From: Butyrivibrio sp.
GTDB taxonomy: Bacteria > Bacillota > Clostridia > Lachnospirales > Lachnospiraceae
Length of the DNA: 53,120 bases
NCBI GenBank assembly: GCA_017535785.1
Contig: JAFXTN010000001.1
Span: forward strand, 1 to 53,120
Direction: 5' to 3'
Every line of letters starts with the position of its first letter. Position 1 is the first letter of the stretch. The translations under genes were made by a program, and so were the position numbers. The notes under the pieces were generated by a model, which saw only the letters and a list, made by a program, of their open reading frames with translations, had not been told where the DNA came from and ran no database searches. Positions 31,858-40,263 of this stretch are shown here, in pieces.

Positions 31858-33855
31858 ATGATCTTATCAGTACACAACATAAATAAATCTTTTGACGGAA
31901 AAGATATTTTAAAAGATGCATCTTTTCATATAGAAAATAACGAGAAGGCGGCGATCGTCGGCATCAACGGCGCGGGCAAGACCACTCTTCTCAAGATCAT
32001 CATCGGCGAACTCTCAGCAGACAGCGGAGATGTGACGTTTTCCAAGGATGTGACCTGGGGGTATCTAGCGCAGAACCAGAACGTTCAGACCGAGAACACC
32101 ATTTTCGAAGAGCTTGTCGAGGTAAAAAAACATGTCATCGAGCTTGAAGAAAACATCAGAGCCGCCGAGGAAGAGATGAAGCACGTTACAGGCGAAGAGC
32201 TCACTCGCCTCATGGACAGATACACATTCATGAACGAGCAGTTCCAGAGAATGTCGGGCTATGCGTGGCAGAGCGAAGTTACGGGCGTTGCCAAGGGCCT
32301 TGGTTTTACAGAGGACGAGCTTGATAAAAAGATATCCACCCTCTCCGGAGGTCAAAAGACAAGAGTGGCACTCGGTAAGCTCCTTCTTGAAAGCCCCGAT
32401 CTCATCATCCTCGACGAGCCCACGAACCACCTGGATATGACTTCTATCAGATGGCTTGAGAATTATCTTTTGAATTATAAAGGTGCCGTGCTTATCGTCT
32501 CGCACGACAGATATTTCCTTGATAAGATCGTAGGCAAAGTTATCGAAGTCGAGAACACGCTTGTTTCAAGCTTTGTCGGCAACTACAGCGCCTATTCGGT
32601 CAAGAAAGAGCAAAAGAGACTTGCGCAGTGGAGCGCTTACATGAAGCAGCAGCAAGAGATCAAGCACCAGGAAGAAGTTATCGCAAAGCTCAAGTCTTTC
32701 AACCGTGAGAAGTCGATCAAGCACGCCGAGAGCCGTGAAAAGATGCTGGAAAAGACGGTTCGTCTGGATAAGCCCATGACGATCGACGACAGCATGAAGA
32801 TCACATTAAAGCCCTCTTGCGAGAGCGGAAAAGACGTTTTGGAAGCCGTGAACCTTTCTAAGTCTTTCGGAAGTCAGGAGCTCTTTTCAGGGATTAATTT
32901 TGAGATAAAAAAAGGTGAGCACGTTGCGATAATCGGTGACAACGGAACGGGTAAGACCACTCTCCTTAAGATGATAAACGGGCTTGAGAGCATCGACAGC
33001 GGTAAGATCACACTCGGAACCAAGGTTGAGATCGGTTACTACGATCAGGAGCACCACGTTCTTAACGACAACAAGACTTTGTTTGATGAGCTTCAGGATG
33101 CTTACCCGACACTCAATAACACAGAGATACGAAACACTCTTGCGGCATTTCTTTTTACCGGAGATGACGTATTCAAAAGAATCGGTGACCTCTCGGGAGG
33201 TGAGAAAGGCCGCGTCAGCCTTGCAAAGCTCATGCTCTCCGACGCCAACTTCCTGATCCTCGACGAGCCGACGAACCACTTGGATATCACAAGTAAAGAG
33301 ATCCTTGAGTCGGCGATCTCAGGCTACGAGGGAACCGTGCTGTACGTAAGCCACGACAGATATTTCATAAATAAGACTGCGACCAGGATTCTTGACCTTA
33401 CACGCAAGAGCATGGTCAATTACATCGGAAACTACGACTACTACATCGAGCACGTCGAAGAAAAGATGCAGAACACGTTCGGCACGACCGACTCCGGCGC
33501 GGGTGCGAGTGACGCGGCCGGTGCGACCGGTTCGGCCTCTAACGCAGGCGGCTCTGCCGGCACTACCGGCGCGGCCTCCAATGCTGGCGGTTCAACCGGC
33601 TCCGGAAGCCTGGACTACAAAGCTCAGAAAGAAGACAAGGCTCGCCGCAAGAAGCTTGAAGCCGCTCTTAAGAAATGCGAGGACGAAATCGCAAAGCTCG
33701 AAGCCAGAGACAGCGAGATCACCGAGGCCCTCTCCGATCCTTCAATCGGAACCGACCTCGCAAAGCTCCGCAAACTCACGGACGAGCAGACCGAGATACA
33801 AGAAAAGCTCTCCGCACTCTATGATGAGTGGGAAGAGCTAAGTTCAGAATCTTAA
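31858..33855 (+). CDS. ABC-F family ATPase
   Basis: 665 aa from MILSVHNINK (ATG at 31858 after CACGGAGAAATACC). Two ABC domains: Walker A GINGAGKTT (~35-43) and GDNGTGKTT, signatures LSGGQKTRVALGKL and LSGGEKGRVSLAKL, Walker B LIILDEPTNHLDM and FLILDEPTNHLDI. The interdomain linker is the P-site tRNA interaction motif of ABC-F. The C-terminus has a Gly/Ala/Ser/Thr repeat then a coiled coil (KARRKKLEAALKKCEDEIAKLE), as in YdiF/Uup-type proteins. It acts on ribosomes. It could be a translation factor; resistance cannot be inferred from sequence. Confidence 0.92.
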   Translation: MILSVHNINKSFDGKDILKDASFHIENNEKAAIVGINGAGKTTLLKIIIGELSADSGDVTFSKDVTWGYLAQNQNVQTENTIFEELVEVKKHVIELEENIRAAEEEMKHVTGEELTRLMDRYTFMNEQFQRMSGYAWQSEVTGVAKGLGFTEDELDKKISTLSGGQKTRVALGKLLLESPDLIILDEPTNHLDMTSIRWLENYLLNYKGAVLIVSHDRYFLDKIVGKVIEVENTLVSSFVGNYSAYSVKKEQKRLAQWSAYMKQQQEIKHQEEVIAKLKSFNREKSIKHAESREKMLEKTVRLDKPMTIDDSMKITLKPSCESGKDVLEAVNLSKSFGSQELFSGINFEIKKGEHVAIIGDNGTGKTTLLKMINGLESIDSGKITLGTKVEIGYYDQEHHVLNDNKTLFDELQDAYPTLNNTEIRNTLAAFLFTGDDVFKRIGDLSGGEKGRVSLAKLMLSDANFLILDEPTNHLDITSKEILESAISGYEGTVLYVSHDRYFINKTATRILDLTRKSMVNYIGNYDYYIEHVEEKMQNTFGTTDSGAGASDAAGATGSASNAGGSAGTTGAASNAGGSTGSGSLDYKAQKEDKARRKKLEAALKKCEDEIAKLEARDSEITEALSDPSIGTDLAKLRKLTDEQTEIQEKLSALYDEWEELSSES

Positions 33856-34001
33856 TTTAAAAGCAGACTGTATTGATAAATGACTGCTCTAATATTTTTA
33901 TGATAAATGCCGATAATATAGATAGCAATGGTTTGCGTGTCTTTTCAATGGAATGAAATCCAATGAAATGGCGCGCATTTTTATTGAAAGGGATCAATCA
34001 T

Positions 34002-34604
34002 ATGAATGTTACATTTAATCCGGGAATTAGCTATGGAACTACGTATCGCTCTACCACCAACAAACCTGTAAGTAAAATGGAAGCTCCTATCAGTCTTCCA
34101 CAAACCGGTTATTATAAGGACCCTATACCAAGTGTATTCCACAGTAAGGAAGATTGTGGTGTAGGAGAAACATACCTCAACTGCGCTCTTTCCGGAAGCG
34201 AGGGTGATCCTAATAATTTGCCCTGCAATTTTTATAAGCCGGCTGATTATAATGAAGAAGATCCTGTATATATAGCAAGGCTTTATCCATGGGATGGTTC
34301 GGAGACTATAGTAAAAGAGATTCATCTCAAGGATGTGGATTTAACACATGCCAATAAGATTGAGACTTTTGCTTATGGAATATATCTAAAAGACAAAGGT
34401 GAGATTGCAAATCTTGATGATATTTTAACCGCATACGACCACGCGCATGATAACGCTTCCCCTTGCACAAAATCTAACCTCAATAAAGTGGATGTTATAC
34501 GTGCTATACGAGAATTTATGGAAGCAGGCCTTAAGCAGGGGTATTATAATCAGTATGTCGACTATTTAGCATTATTTAATGCTATAGAAAGAAACAGACA
34601 TTAG
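34002..34604 (+). CDS. Hypothetical 200-aa protein
   Basis: Starts MNVTFNPGISYGTTYRSTTN at 34002, after AAAGGG. The first 45 residues look disordered; the rest is mixed, with a helical C-terminal half (DVIRAIREFMEAGLKQGYYNQYVDYLALFNAIERN). No membrane segment or signal peptide. It is the only + strand gene in a minus-strand block. Its TAG stop overlaps the stop of the lipoprotein frame on the other strand (34601-34604). No family recognised. Its codon use is AT-rich, like the adjacent toxin operon. Confidence 0.7.
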   Translation: MNVTFNPGISYGTTYRSTTNKPVSKMEAPISLPQTGYYKDPIPSVFHSKEDCGVGETYLNCALSGSEGDPNNLPCNFYKPADYNEEDPVYIARLYPWDGSETIVKEIHLKDVDLTHANKIETFAYGIYLKDKGEIANLDDILTAYDHAHDNASPCTKSNLNKVDVIRAIREFMEAGLKQGYYNQYVDYLALFNAIERNRH

Positions 34605-34884
34605 CGTGTATATCCGCCGACCTGTTCGGCATTATTATAGGCGCTTGGATCTATGTAGTACTTTGATTCTTCATCCCAATAGTCGATCAAAGAAAGTACT
34701 TCCTGCCCACTTACAGGGCTCTGCAGATACTTATCGTACTTTTCCTTAGCCGCTGCATACTTTTCCTCAAAGTCCGCACCACCAGCGGAGGAAAAGGTAC
34801 AGCCGGATATAATCACGGACAGCAATAAAAAACTGTGATAATAAATAGGTTTGGTTTATGATCAAACACCATAAGTTTCCTCAT
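34601..34884 (-). pseudogene. Frameshifted small lipoprotein gene
   Basis: The C-terminal frame (74 codons) begins only with LLSVIISGC, a lipobox, and lacks an ATG. Upstream in another frame lies MRKLMVFDHKPNLFIITVF, a signal-peptide start. One extra T in a run of six T joins them into MRKLM...FLLLSVIISGC, a normal lipoprotein signal. So the gene carries a one-base slip in a homopolymer, or a sequencing error hides an intact gene. The mature part is short and helical. It is last in the toxin operon direction. An earlier ATG pair at 34899 is possible. Confidence 0.6.
34610..34635. repeat. Left copy of a 26-nt direct repeat flanking the toxin operon
   Basis: 23 of 26 bases match 38322-38347 in the same orientation. 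Both copies contain the inverted pair GCCGA-N5-TCGGC. Both code for a C-terminal NAExVGGY ending in two unrelated genes. Confidence 0.5.
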
Positions 34885-34900
34885 CGTCCTTGCCATCATA

Positions 34901-35401
34901 TTATTCATCTGCTTCGACAACGTTAACCAAGATTGCAGTACCAAAACAATCATCTAAATCATCTAAATCTAAATGAAAGCTATCTTCTCCTCTGTACGTA
35001 TAATACCTTATCATTACTGTTTTCTCATCTGTGTCATCAATAGTGCCGACGATTATATGAATATGAAACTCCTCATCCGGAAATAAAGCATGCAATTTAT
35101 ATCCCCAAAGTTCAACAATATCAAATGCCAATCTTAAGCTTTGCTCATAAGTTATTCCATCAAAATAACTATCTATCAAAAATTCACTTCGACTCCATTC
35201 CCACTCCGACAAATCATACTTATAATCATTTGCTGTTTCTTCTGACACCTTTTTTTGATCATTGATCTTCATGAAAAAGCCATCTCCAGCTTTATAAATA
35301 TCAGGATTAATAATCGAAAGCTTTCCGGTAAAATCAAAGGTATTATCCATATCCTTTATTTTAAAATATTCTTCTTGCATGCACGTGTTCATTATTATCA
35401 T
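34901..35401 (-). CDS. Putative immunity protein, second copy
   Basis: 166 aa, acidic, no membrane segment. It is a clear paralogue of the product of 35455-36006 (shared MDNTFDFTGKLS and ITYEQSLRLAFDIVELWGYK). In operons of polymorphic toxins, genes for small acidic proteins right after the toxin usually encode immunity proteins, and tandem variant copies are common. AGGGAA precedes the ATG. Copies differ most near the middle and at the end, so they may neutralise different toxin variants (inference). No Pfam family recognised. Confidence 0.65.
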   Translation of the reverse strand: MIIMNTCMQEEYFKIKDMDNTFDFTGKLSIINPDIYKAGDGFFMKINDQKKVSEETANDYKYDLSEWEWSRSEFLIDSYFDGITYEQSLRLAFDIVELWGYKLHALFPDEEFHIHIIVGTIDDTDEKTVMIRYYTYRGEDSFHLDLDDLDDCFGTAILVNVVEADE

Positions 35402-35454
35402 AATAAATTCATTTCCCTATTAGCGTTTCACACAAAGCGTTATTATTTGTATTC

Positions 35455-36006
35455 TTATATATCTATATCATCGTCGTCTTCTTCATCGTCATCATCGTAA
35501 TACTCTTCATCTGCTTCGACAACATTAACCATGATTGCACTATTTTGATATCTATCTAAAGAATCTAGTTTGTAATGAAAACTTTCTTCTCCTCTGTACG
35601 TATAATATCTCAACATTACTATTTTCTCATCTGTGTCATCGATAGTGCTGACACTTATAATAATATGGAACTCCTCATCCGGAAATTGAGCATGTAATTT
35701 ATATCCCCAAAGCTCAACAATATCAAATGCCAATCTTAAGCTTTGCTCATAAGTTATTCCTTCAAAATAACTATCTATCAAAAACTCACTTTGGCTCCAC
35801 TCAAATTCAGATAATTCATCATAATCATAATAATCTAACGTTTCTTCAGACTCCTTTTCTCGATCATCAATTTTCATAAAAATACCATCTTGAACTTTAT
35901 ATATCGTTGGATTAATTACAGAAAGCTTTCCGGTAAAATCAAAGGTATTATCCATATCCTTTATTTTTAAATATTCTTCTTGCATGCGCGTGTTCATTAT
36001 TATCAT
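35455..36006 (-). CDS. Putative immunity protein, first copy
   Basis: 183 aa, starting 14 bases after the toxin gene ends; GGAAGG precedes the ATG. It resembles the next gene product closely, at DNA level as well as protein level, so the pair arose by tandem duplication. The middle region GITYEQSLRLAFDIVELWGY is nearly identical. It differs by an extra C-terminal acid tract (YYDDDDEEDDDD). The position directly after the toxin makes it the best candidate for the cognate immunity protein. Cytoplasmic. Confidence 0.68.
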   Translation of the reverse strand: MIIMNTRMQEEYLKIKDMDNTFDFTGKLSVINPTIYKVQDGIFMKIDDREKESEETLDYYDYDELSEFEWSQSEFLIDSYFEGITYEQSLRLAFDIVELWGYKLHAQFPDEEFHIIISVSTIDDTDEKIVMLRYYTYRGEESFHYKLDSLDRYQNSAIMVNVVEADEEYYDDDDEEDDDDIDI

Positions 36007-36020
36007 TATTTTTTTCCTTC

Positions 36021-37412
36021 CTACTCATTAAAAAATGGTGGTTCACCTAAATATTTTAACGCTTTATCAATAGCCCTTTGAATCTCCGGATCTTCTAACA
36101 TTCTCTGAATACTTGGCGGAGCTTCCGGATACGGTTCTTTATCAAAATAAAATTTTCCATCTACAGGATCAAATACATATTTAGTTCCTTTTGCATCATG
36201 ATAGTGTACGTTGCCATTTCCTTCCCCAGGATTAGGATTCTCTACATCTATCCTTTCTGTTTTTCCTCTACGCCATTTAGTTTCTGATTCAAACTCGGGT
36301 CCATTCTTCCCAAGCGGTTCCCCATCTTTGTTCTTACGATGCGGTTTCTCTTTATTCTTATCTTTTGCTTTCTGCTTCCCTTTCTTTTTAGAATTGGTCT
36401 TAGAATCGCCTTTGGATTTACTAAGATAATTATTATTTTGCAAAAACTCCGCAGTTTTTATAACAATCAATGTAGCGTCAGCAGCAAGTATCCCCGCTGC
36501 TATTAAATCCCCTATAGGTAAAGGTCCATCGCCTACAACTAAGGTGGCGAGTGCCGGCAGCTGTGCTATTACTGCTTCTATTTGCTGCATTGTATATTTA
36601 CCGGCTTCAAGTATAGTCTTAACTGTCTCCTCTAATCCATACCATACCTCAGGTTCCATTGGGATAGCAAAGCCATCGGAAACATTCAATAACACTGCAT
36701 TAGACTGTGCGGTGACACCGCCCATTTTCATTGCCTTTGGTGCTCCGCCGGTGGCAAGCAAATTTACAACAGAAGTCTCCATCTTCGGATCAGAGACTTG
36801 CATCTTGTTAAGCGCTGATGTAGTAGCTGTAAGACGTTTCTGAAGGTCATAGTTTTGTTCTTCAAGGCCTGACTTTTTTGCAGAAGCAAGTGATAGTTCA
36901 TCAAACTTTTCTACTTTCCTTTTGCATTCATCACAGAAATCTGCATCCTCTTCATATGATTTTCTAGATCTTGTGTAAGATGTTCTTGTGATATTTGAAT
37001 TGTATTTACCGAATTTTTCTATTACGTATTGGGATATTTTTTCTATCTCTGCGCCTTCATGATCAAGTTTTTCAAACTGTCCATCAAAATGATCCCTGTT
37101 TTCTCTAAGGACATCGGTATCTATCCTTGCTTTTGGTGATGAATCGACCATACCCTTAAAGTCTTCTTCTATTATCCGATATCTGAGTAAAAGTTTTTTC
37201 TGGATCTCAAGATTCTCTTCATGAAGCTCCATCTGTTTATCGCTTACAAAAAGCTTGGAAGCTTCTGCAGCCTGACCTATAAAGGTTTCATTATCACAAT
37301 ATTTCCGGTACTGTTCCGCAAGTACATCCGCATTTATTTTATACCCTTCATGCGCGTGACTCCAGCCATCAATAAACTCAGCCACCTGCTCGGCGTCATA
37401 TCGTATTCCCAT
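36021..37412 (-). CDS. LXG-like T7SSb polymorphic toxin
   Basis: 463 aa. N-terminal ~200 residues form a long helical domain, with F44-I-G46 in the place of the L-x-G of LXG proteins (NETFIGQAAEASKLF). A hydrophobic middle follows (GDLIAAGILAADATLIVIKT), then a Lys-rich linker. The C-terminal ~100 residues (KWRRGKTERIDVENPNPG; NVHYHDAKGTKYVFDPVDG) look like a small toxin domain of polymorphic toxins, possibly Ntox24-like; this is tentative. It should be exported by a T7SSb system (EssC etc. are not in this window) and act on competing bacteria. Two WXG-like partners precede it and immunity genes follow. Confidence 0.7.
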   Translation of the reverse strand: MGIRYDAEQVAEFIDGWSHAHEGYKINADVLAEQYRKYCDNETFIGQAAEASKLFVSDKQMELHEENLEIQKKLLLRYRIIEEDFKGMVDSSPKARIDTDVLRENRDHFDGQFEKLDHEGAEIEKISQYVIEKFGKYNSNITRTSYTRSRKSYEEDADFCDECKRKVEKFDELSLASAKKSGLEEQNYDLQKRLTATTSALNKMQVSDPKMETSVVNLLATGGAPKAMKMGGVTAQSNAVLLNVSDGFAIPMEPEVWYGLEETVKTILEAGKYTMQQIEAVIAQLPALATLVVGDGPLPIGDLIAAGILAADATLIVIKTAEFLQNNNYLSKSKGDSKTNSKKKGKQKAKDKNKEKPHRKNKDGEPLGKNGPEFESETKWRRGKTERIDVENPNPGEGNGNVHYHDAKGTKYVFDPVDGKFYFDKEPYPEAPPSIQRMLEDPEIQRAIDKALKYLGEPPFFNE

Positions 37413-37441
37413 TTATAGCCTCTTTCCTTTTTCGCTACTTA

Positions 37442-37813
37442 TTACATCTGCTGTTCTGCCGGAGCATAGAGCATTGCTTCAAGCTCCTCTATCTCTTCTT
37501 CACAATCTTGAATAAGCTTATGCAGATTTTCTATAGTGACCAGAATATCTGACATAAATTCTGCTGTAAGAGCCTGGTCTTTCTTTATGTTTGAGATGGT
37601 CATATCTTTTAAGCGTTCCCCTTCATCTTTAAGAATGCCTCTCCATTTATCTGCTCTTGAAAGATCATAAGCTTCTTCAGGAATCTGTACATTTCTTTCT
37701 ATTTTTTTAAAGCCTCCTTCAGTTTGGCGGTACAGTTTTTCCAGTTCTCTGATATATTCCCTGTATTTTTTTATCCTTCGCTTTAACTCTTCTATCCTAG
37801 AATGTATACTCAT
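37442..37813 (-). CDS. DUF5082-like coiled-coil LXG partner
   Basis: 123 aa, almost entirely helical and charged, with W57-R-G59, a WxG turn between two helices. The size, coiled-coil character and place between a WXG100-like gene and the LXG toxin gene match the DUF5082/YwqH class of accessory proteins (Lap-type), which bind the LXG helix for export. It overlaps the upstream gene by four bases (ATGA). It ends 29 bases before the toxin start. Function inferred from context and shape. Confidence 0.65.
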   Translation of the reverse strand: MSIHSRIEELKRRIKKYREYIRELEKLYRQTEGGFKKIERNVQIPEEAYDLSRADKWRGILKDEGERLKDMTISNIKKDQALTAEFMSDILVTIENLHKLIQDCEEEIEELEAMLYAPAEQQM

Positions 37814-38127
37814 ACAATAGTACCTCCGGATTTATCTTCATTGACAACGATGCTCTTGCTTGCAACATCATCAACTTTGATTATGCTGTCTCTCATTTTA
37901 AAAAAAGCTGTTGGAAGTGCTTCGGCAGACTCTGCCATATATAGATGCGAAGTCTTATAGACCTGCTTTAAAATTGTATTCATGTATCGTCCGACACCGG
38001 TTCCTTCCCATGCTTCATTATCTAAAAGACCATCATCTTGAAGTTTGCACCAAGACGCAGAACCCTTTATATCCCCGACAATACCCGTGAACACGTTAGT
38101 GTCCATATACATTTTATTATCAGACAT
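37810..38127 (-). CDS. WXG100-like secretion partner
   Basis: 105 aa from MSDNKMYMDT (ATG at 38127, GGAAGGATAGGGG upstream), the usual size of a WXG100/DUF5344-type partner. W40-E-G42 is the WxG turn. It is first in the T7 toxin operon and probably forms a complex with the DUF5082-like protein and the LXG domain for export. The longer frame to 38211 runs into the promoter and is rejected. Promoter at 38182-38211. Confidence 0.65.
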   Translation of the reverse strand: MSDNKMYMDTNVFTGIVGDIKGSASWCKLQDDGLLDNEAWEGTGVGRYMNTILKQVYKTSHLYMAESAEALPTAFFKMRDSIIKVDDVASKSIVVNEDKSGGTIV

Positions 38128-38181
38128 TTCCCCTATCCTTCCTTTTAATCTTATAAGCGCGTATGTGAATAACTTATTAAC

Positions 38182-38211
38182 ATGATAGCATACATCTTCC
38201 ACTCCATTCAA
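38182..38211 (-). promoter_or_regulatory. Promoter of the T7 toxin operon
   Basis: TTGAAT (38211-38206), 18-base spacer, TATCAT (38187-38182) with TG one base before it (extended -10), on the minus strand. Confidence 0.5.
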
Positions 38212-38245
38212 GAAGTCTACTTTTATTTGTTACTACATTTTTCAT

Positions 38246-38286
38246 AGTAAAAATAAGACCATGCGCAAACCTGCACACAGTCTTAT
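38246..38286 (-). terminator. Terminator of the glycosyltransferase gene
   Basis: ATAAGAC (38253-38259) pairs with GTCTTAT (38280-38286), with an inner TGCG/GCACA stem; on the minus strand followed by TTTTTAC. Confidence 0.72.
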
Positions 38287-38303
38287 CAAGACATACAACG
38301 TAT

Positions 38304-40202
38304 TTATTTATACACGATCACATATCCGCCGACAGGCTCGGCATTATAGCCATTTGGAAGGTCGCCGAGCGCATCTTTTTCCGCGATGCTAAGAACGAAG
38401 ATATCGTCGCCGTAGTTTGCTTCAATAACATCTGCTCCGCCCTCGGTGTCTGCATCCGCGGACTCGTCGTCCGAAACGACCGCGAGCACATCTTCGGGGA
38501 GTCCGAATACGAAATTGCCGTAGCTTGCGGCCACTCTGAATTCATCTTCGGGGTCCTTGTAAACAACGGTGTTGTGGAAGTCCACGGGTGAATAATTCGT
38601 ATAGTAAAGTGCGAGCATGAACGGCGAAGAAAGGCCGTCGTAAGTTGAGTAAACGGTTCTGTCTTCTCCCGCGATCTCATAGGCTCTTACCATCGCATCT
38701 CCGTAGCCGGGCATAAACACGTCCGCCGCTTTATTCGTAAAGTCGGTAAAATAATCTTTTGAAAAAGAAATCGCGGCAAGAAGCACAACTACGCACAGGG
38801 CATAAAAGCACTTGCGTACGTTCTTGTATATATACTCCGCTCCCTTTACAAAATAAAAGATAAGCGGAAGATACATCATTACCATTCTGCTCGCGTCCGC
38901 CTTGATCGCGATCGCCATAACAAAACAAGCGATCAAAAGTGTAGACCACACGGCATTCATAGAATAAAGCGCAGCCGCATCAGAAGCATTGGCCACACAG
39001 CCCTCGCCGGCATCAGCGCCATCGCCGCCGGAAACCGCGCCTGCGCCGTCGCGCTCCTTCGCGAACAGCTCTTTTACCCCAATAGCAATTCCGATAAACA
39101 CGATCGGGAACGTGAACACATAGAGCATCCAGTAGCCGGGATAGAAATGGCAAAGCATCTCGTGCTTGTCGCCGATAGTGAGGGCAACAAGAAGAGTCTT
39201 CGCGTTATCAAAAAGCTGGCCAAAGAAGCCGGGCCCCGGAGTTAAGAAGACCTCGCCCGTCCTTGAAGCCGTGAATTTATTTACAGAGAAATGCTCCGTG
39301 ATGATCTCGGGAAGCCCAAGGTAATTGACCGCGTAGAACACAAAGAGCGGCGCAAAAACGACCATGAAAGTAACGCCCGAAGCAATTAGCTGCTTGATAT
39401 TCAAAACCTTTTTTCTAAGGCAAATAATGCAGATTAAAAGTAAGTGCAGCGGCACAACGATCGTCGCCGAGCCGTAGCTGTACATGCAGACCGCATACAT
39501 CGCCGCGCTCAGGCAATACAGCAAAGTGCTCCTCTTCCTGATCGCAAGCATAAAAAGATAAACAGCAAGTCCAAGCGTAAACGGCATGATATTGCTGTCA
39601 AGCGTCCATCTGGAAAGGATCACGTGCCACGGGCATACCGCAAGAAAAGCGGTTCCGAAAAGACTGATCTCGTTTGAGTAAGTTCTTTTTGCCGTAAGCT
39701 CTTTTAATATAAAGAAAAACAAAGCAACCGTCAGAATGCCGCAGATTGCAGGAATCATGCGGAGTTTAACGATGCCCGTTCCGAAAAGTTTAATTGAAAG
39801 CACATTGAGATAGATAAGAAGCGGGCTTCCGCCGCCCGGCCCCCAAGTGATCGGGTACACGGGATAAGCGTAGCCGTTGCGGTCGATGCCGAACTTCGCG
39901 ATCGCGTATGCGTCGTAGCCGATCGATGCTTCGTCCGGCGCAAGTCCCAAGGGCACACGGCCCAGTAAAAAGAGCCTTAGAAACGCCGCAACCGCAATGA
40001 TAACCGCAAGCGCAATATACGTCGCTTTAGAAGACAAGCCGCCCGCGCAGCCACCGGAGCCCGCGCCCGCGCCGTCGCCGCCGAAGCCGCGACCACCGTC
40101 TAAGCTGCCTCGCTCCCTCTTTTTCCCAATTACAAAAGCTGCCGCGCCCATAAGGACGCAGGCAGCCGTAGCTATACAATTGTATATGTCAATTATTCTC
40201 AT
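38304..40202 (-). CDS. PMT/ArnT-like membrane glycosyltransferase
   Basis: 632 aa from MRIIDIYNCI (ATG at 40202 after GGGGAAATCT). About 12 hydrophobic helices in the GT39/GT83 pattern. The first large loop has PDEASIGYDAYAIAKFG, where Asp-Glu is the catalytic pair of this lipid-linked sugar transferase class. It should move a sugar from a polyprenyl phosphate to a cell-surface acceptor outside the membrane. Two Gly/Ala/Asp-rich insertions (near residues 28-48 and ~390-410) interrupt the protein. The C-terminus ends YNAEPVGGYVIVYK, inside the 26-nt repeat at 38322-38347. Confidence 0.78.
   Translation of the reverse strand: MRIIDIYNCIATAACVLMGAAAFVIGKKRERGSLDGGRGFGGDGAGAGSGGCAGGLSSKATYIALAVIIAVAAFLRLFLLGRVPLGLAPDEASIGYDAYAIAKFGIDRNGYAYPVYPITWGPGGGSPLLIYLNVLSIKLFGTGIVKLRMIPAICGILTVALFFFILKELTAKRTYSNEISLFGTAFLAVCPWHVILSRWTLDSNIMPFTLGLAVYLFMLAIRKRSTLLYCLSAAMYAVCMYSYGSATIVVPLHLLLICIICLRKKVLNIKQLIASGVTFMVVFAPLFVFYAVNYLGLPEIITEHFSVNKFTASRTGEVFLTPGPGFFGQLFDNAKTLLVALTIGDKHEMLCHFYPGYWMLYVFTFPIVFIGIAIGVKELFAKERDGAGAVSGGDGADAGEGCVANASDAAALYSMNAVWSTLLIACFVMAIAIKADASRMVMMYLPLIFYFVKGAEYIYKNVRKCFYALCVVVLLAAISFSKDYFTDFTNKAADVFMPGYGDAMVRAYEIAGEDRTVYSTYDGLSSPFMLALYYTNYSPVDFHNTVVYKDPEDEFRVAASYGNFVFGLPEDVLAVVSDDESADADTEGGADVIEANYGDDIFVLSIAEKDALGDLPNGYNAEPVGGYVIVYK
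38322..38347. repeat. Right copy of a 26-nt direct repeat flanking the toxin operon
   Basis: Matches 34610-34635 at 23 of 26 bases, same orientation, and lies in the last codons of the glycosyltransferase gene. The two copies enclose the whole T7 toxin operon. Confidence 0.5.
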
Positions 40203-40263
40203 AGATTTCCCCAACGCTCATCATTCAAACCGGGTCAAGCCGATAAAACGATGGCCTCCGCTA

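Noticed and set aside
33863-33895. Terminator after the ABC-F gene
   Set aside because: Only a 5-bp stem (AGCAG/CTGCT) with a large loop and mismatches; too weak to call.
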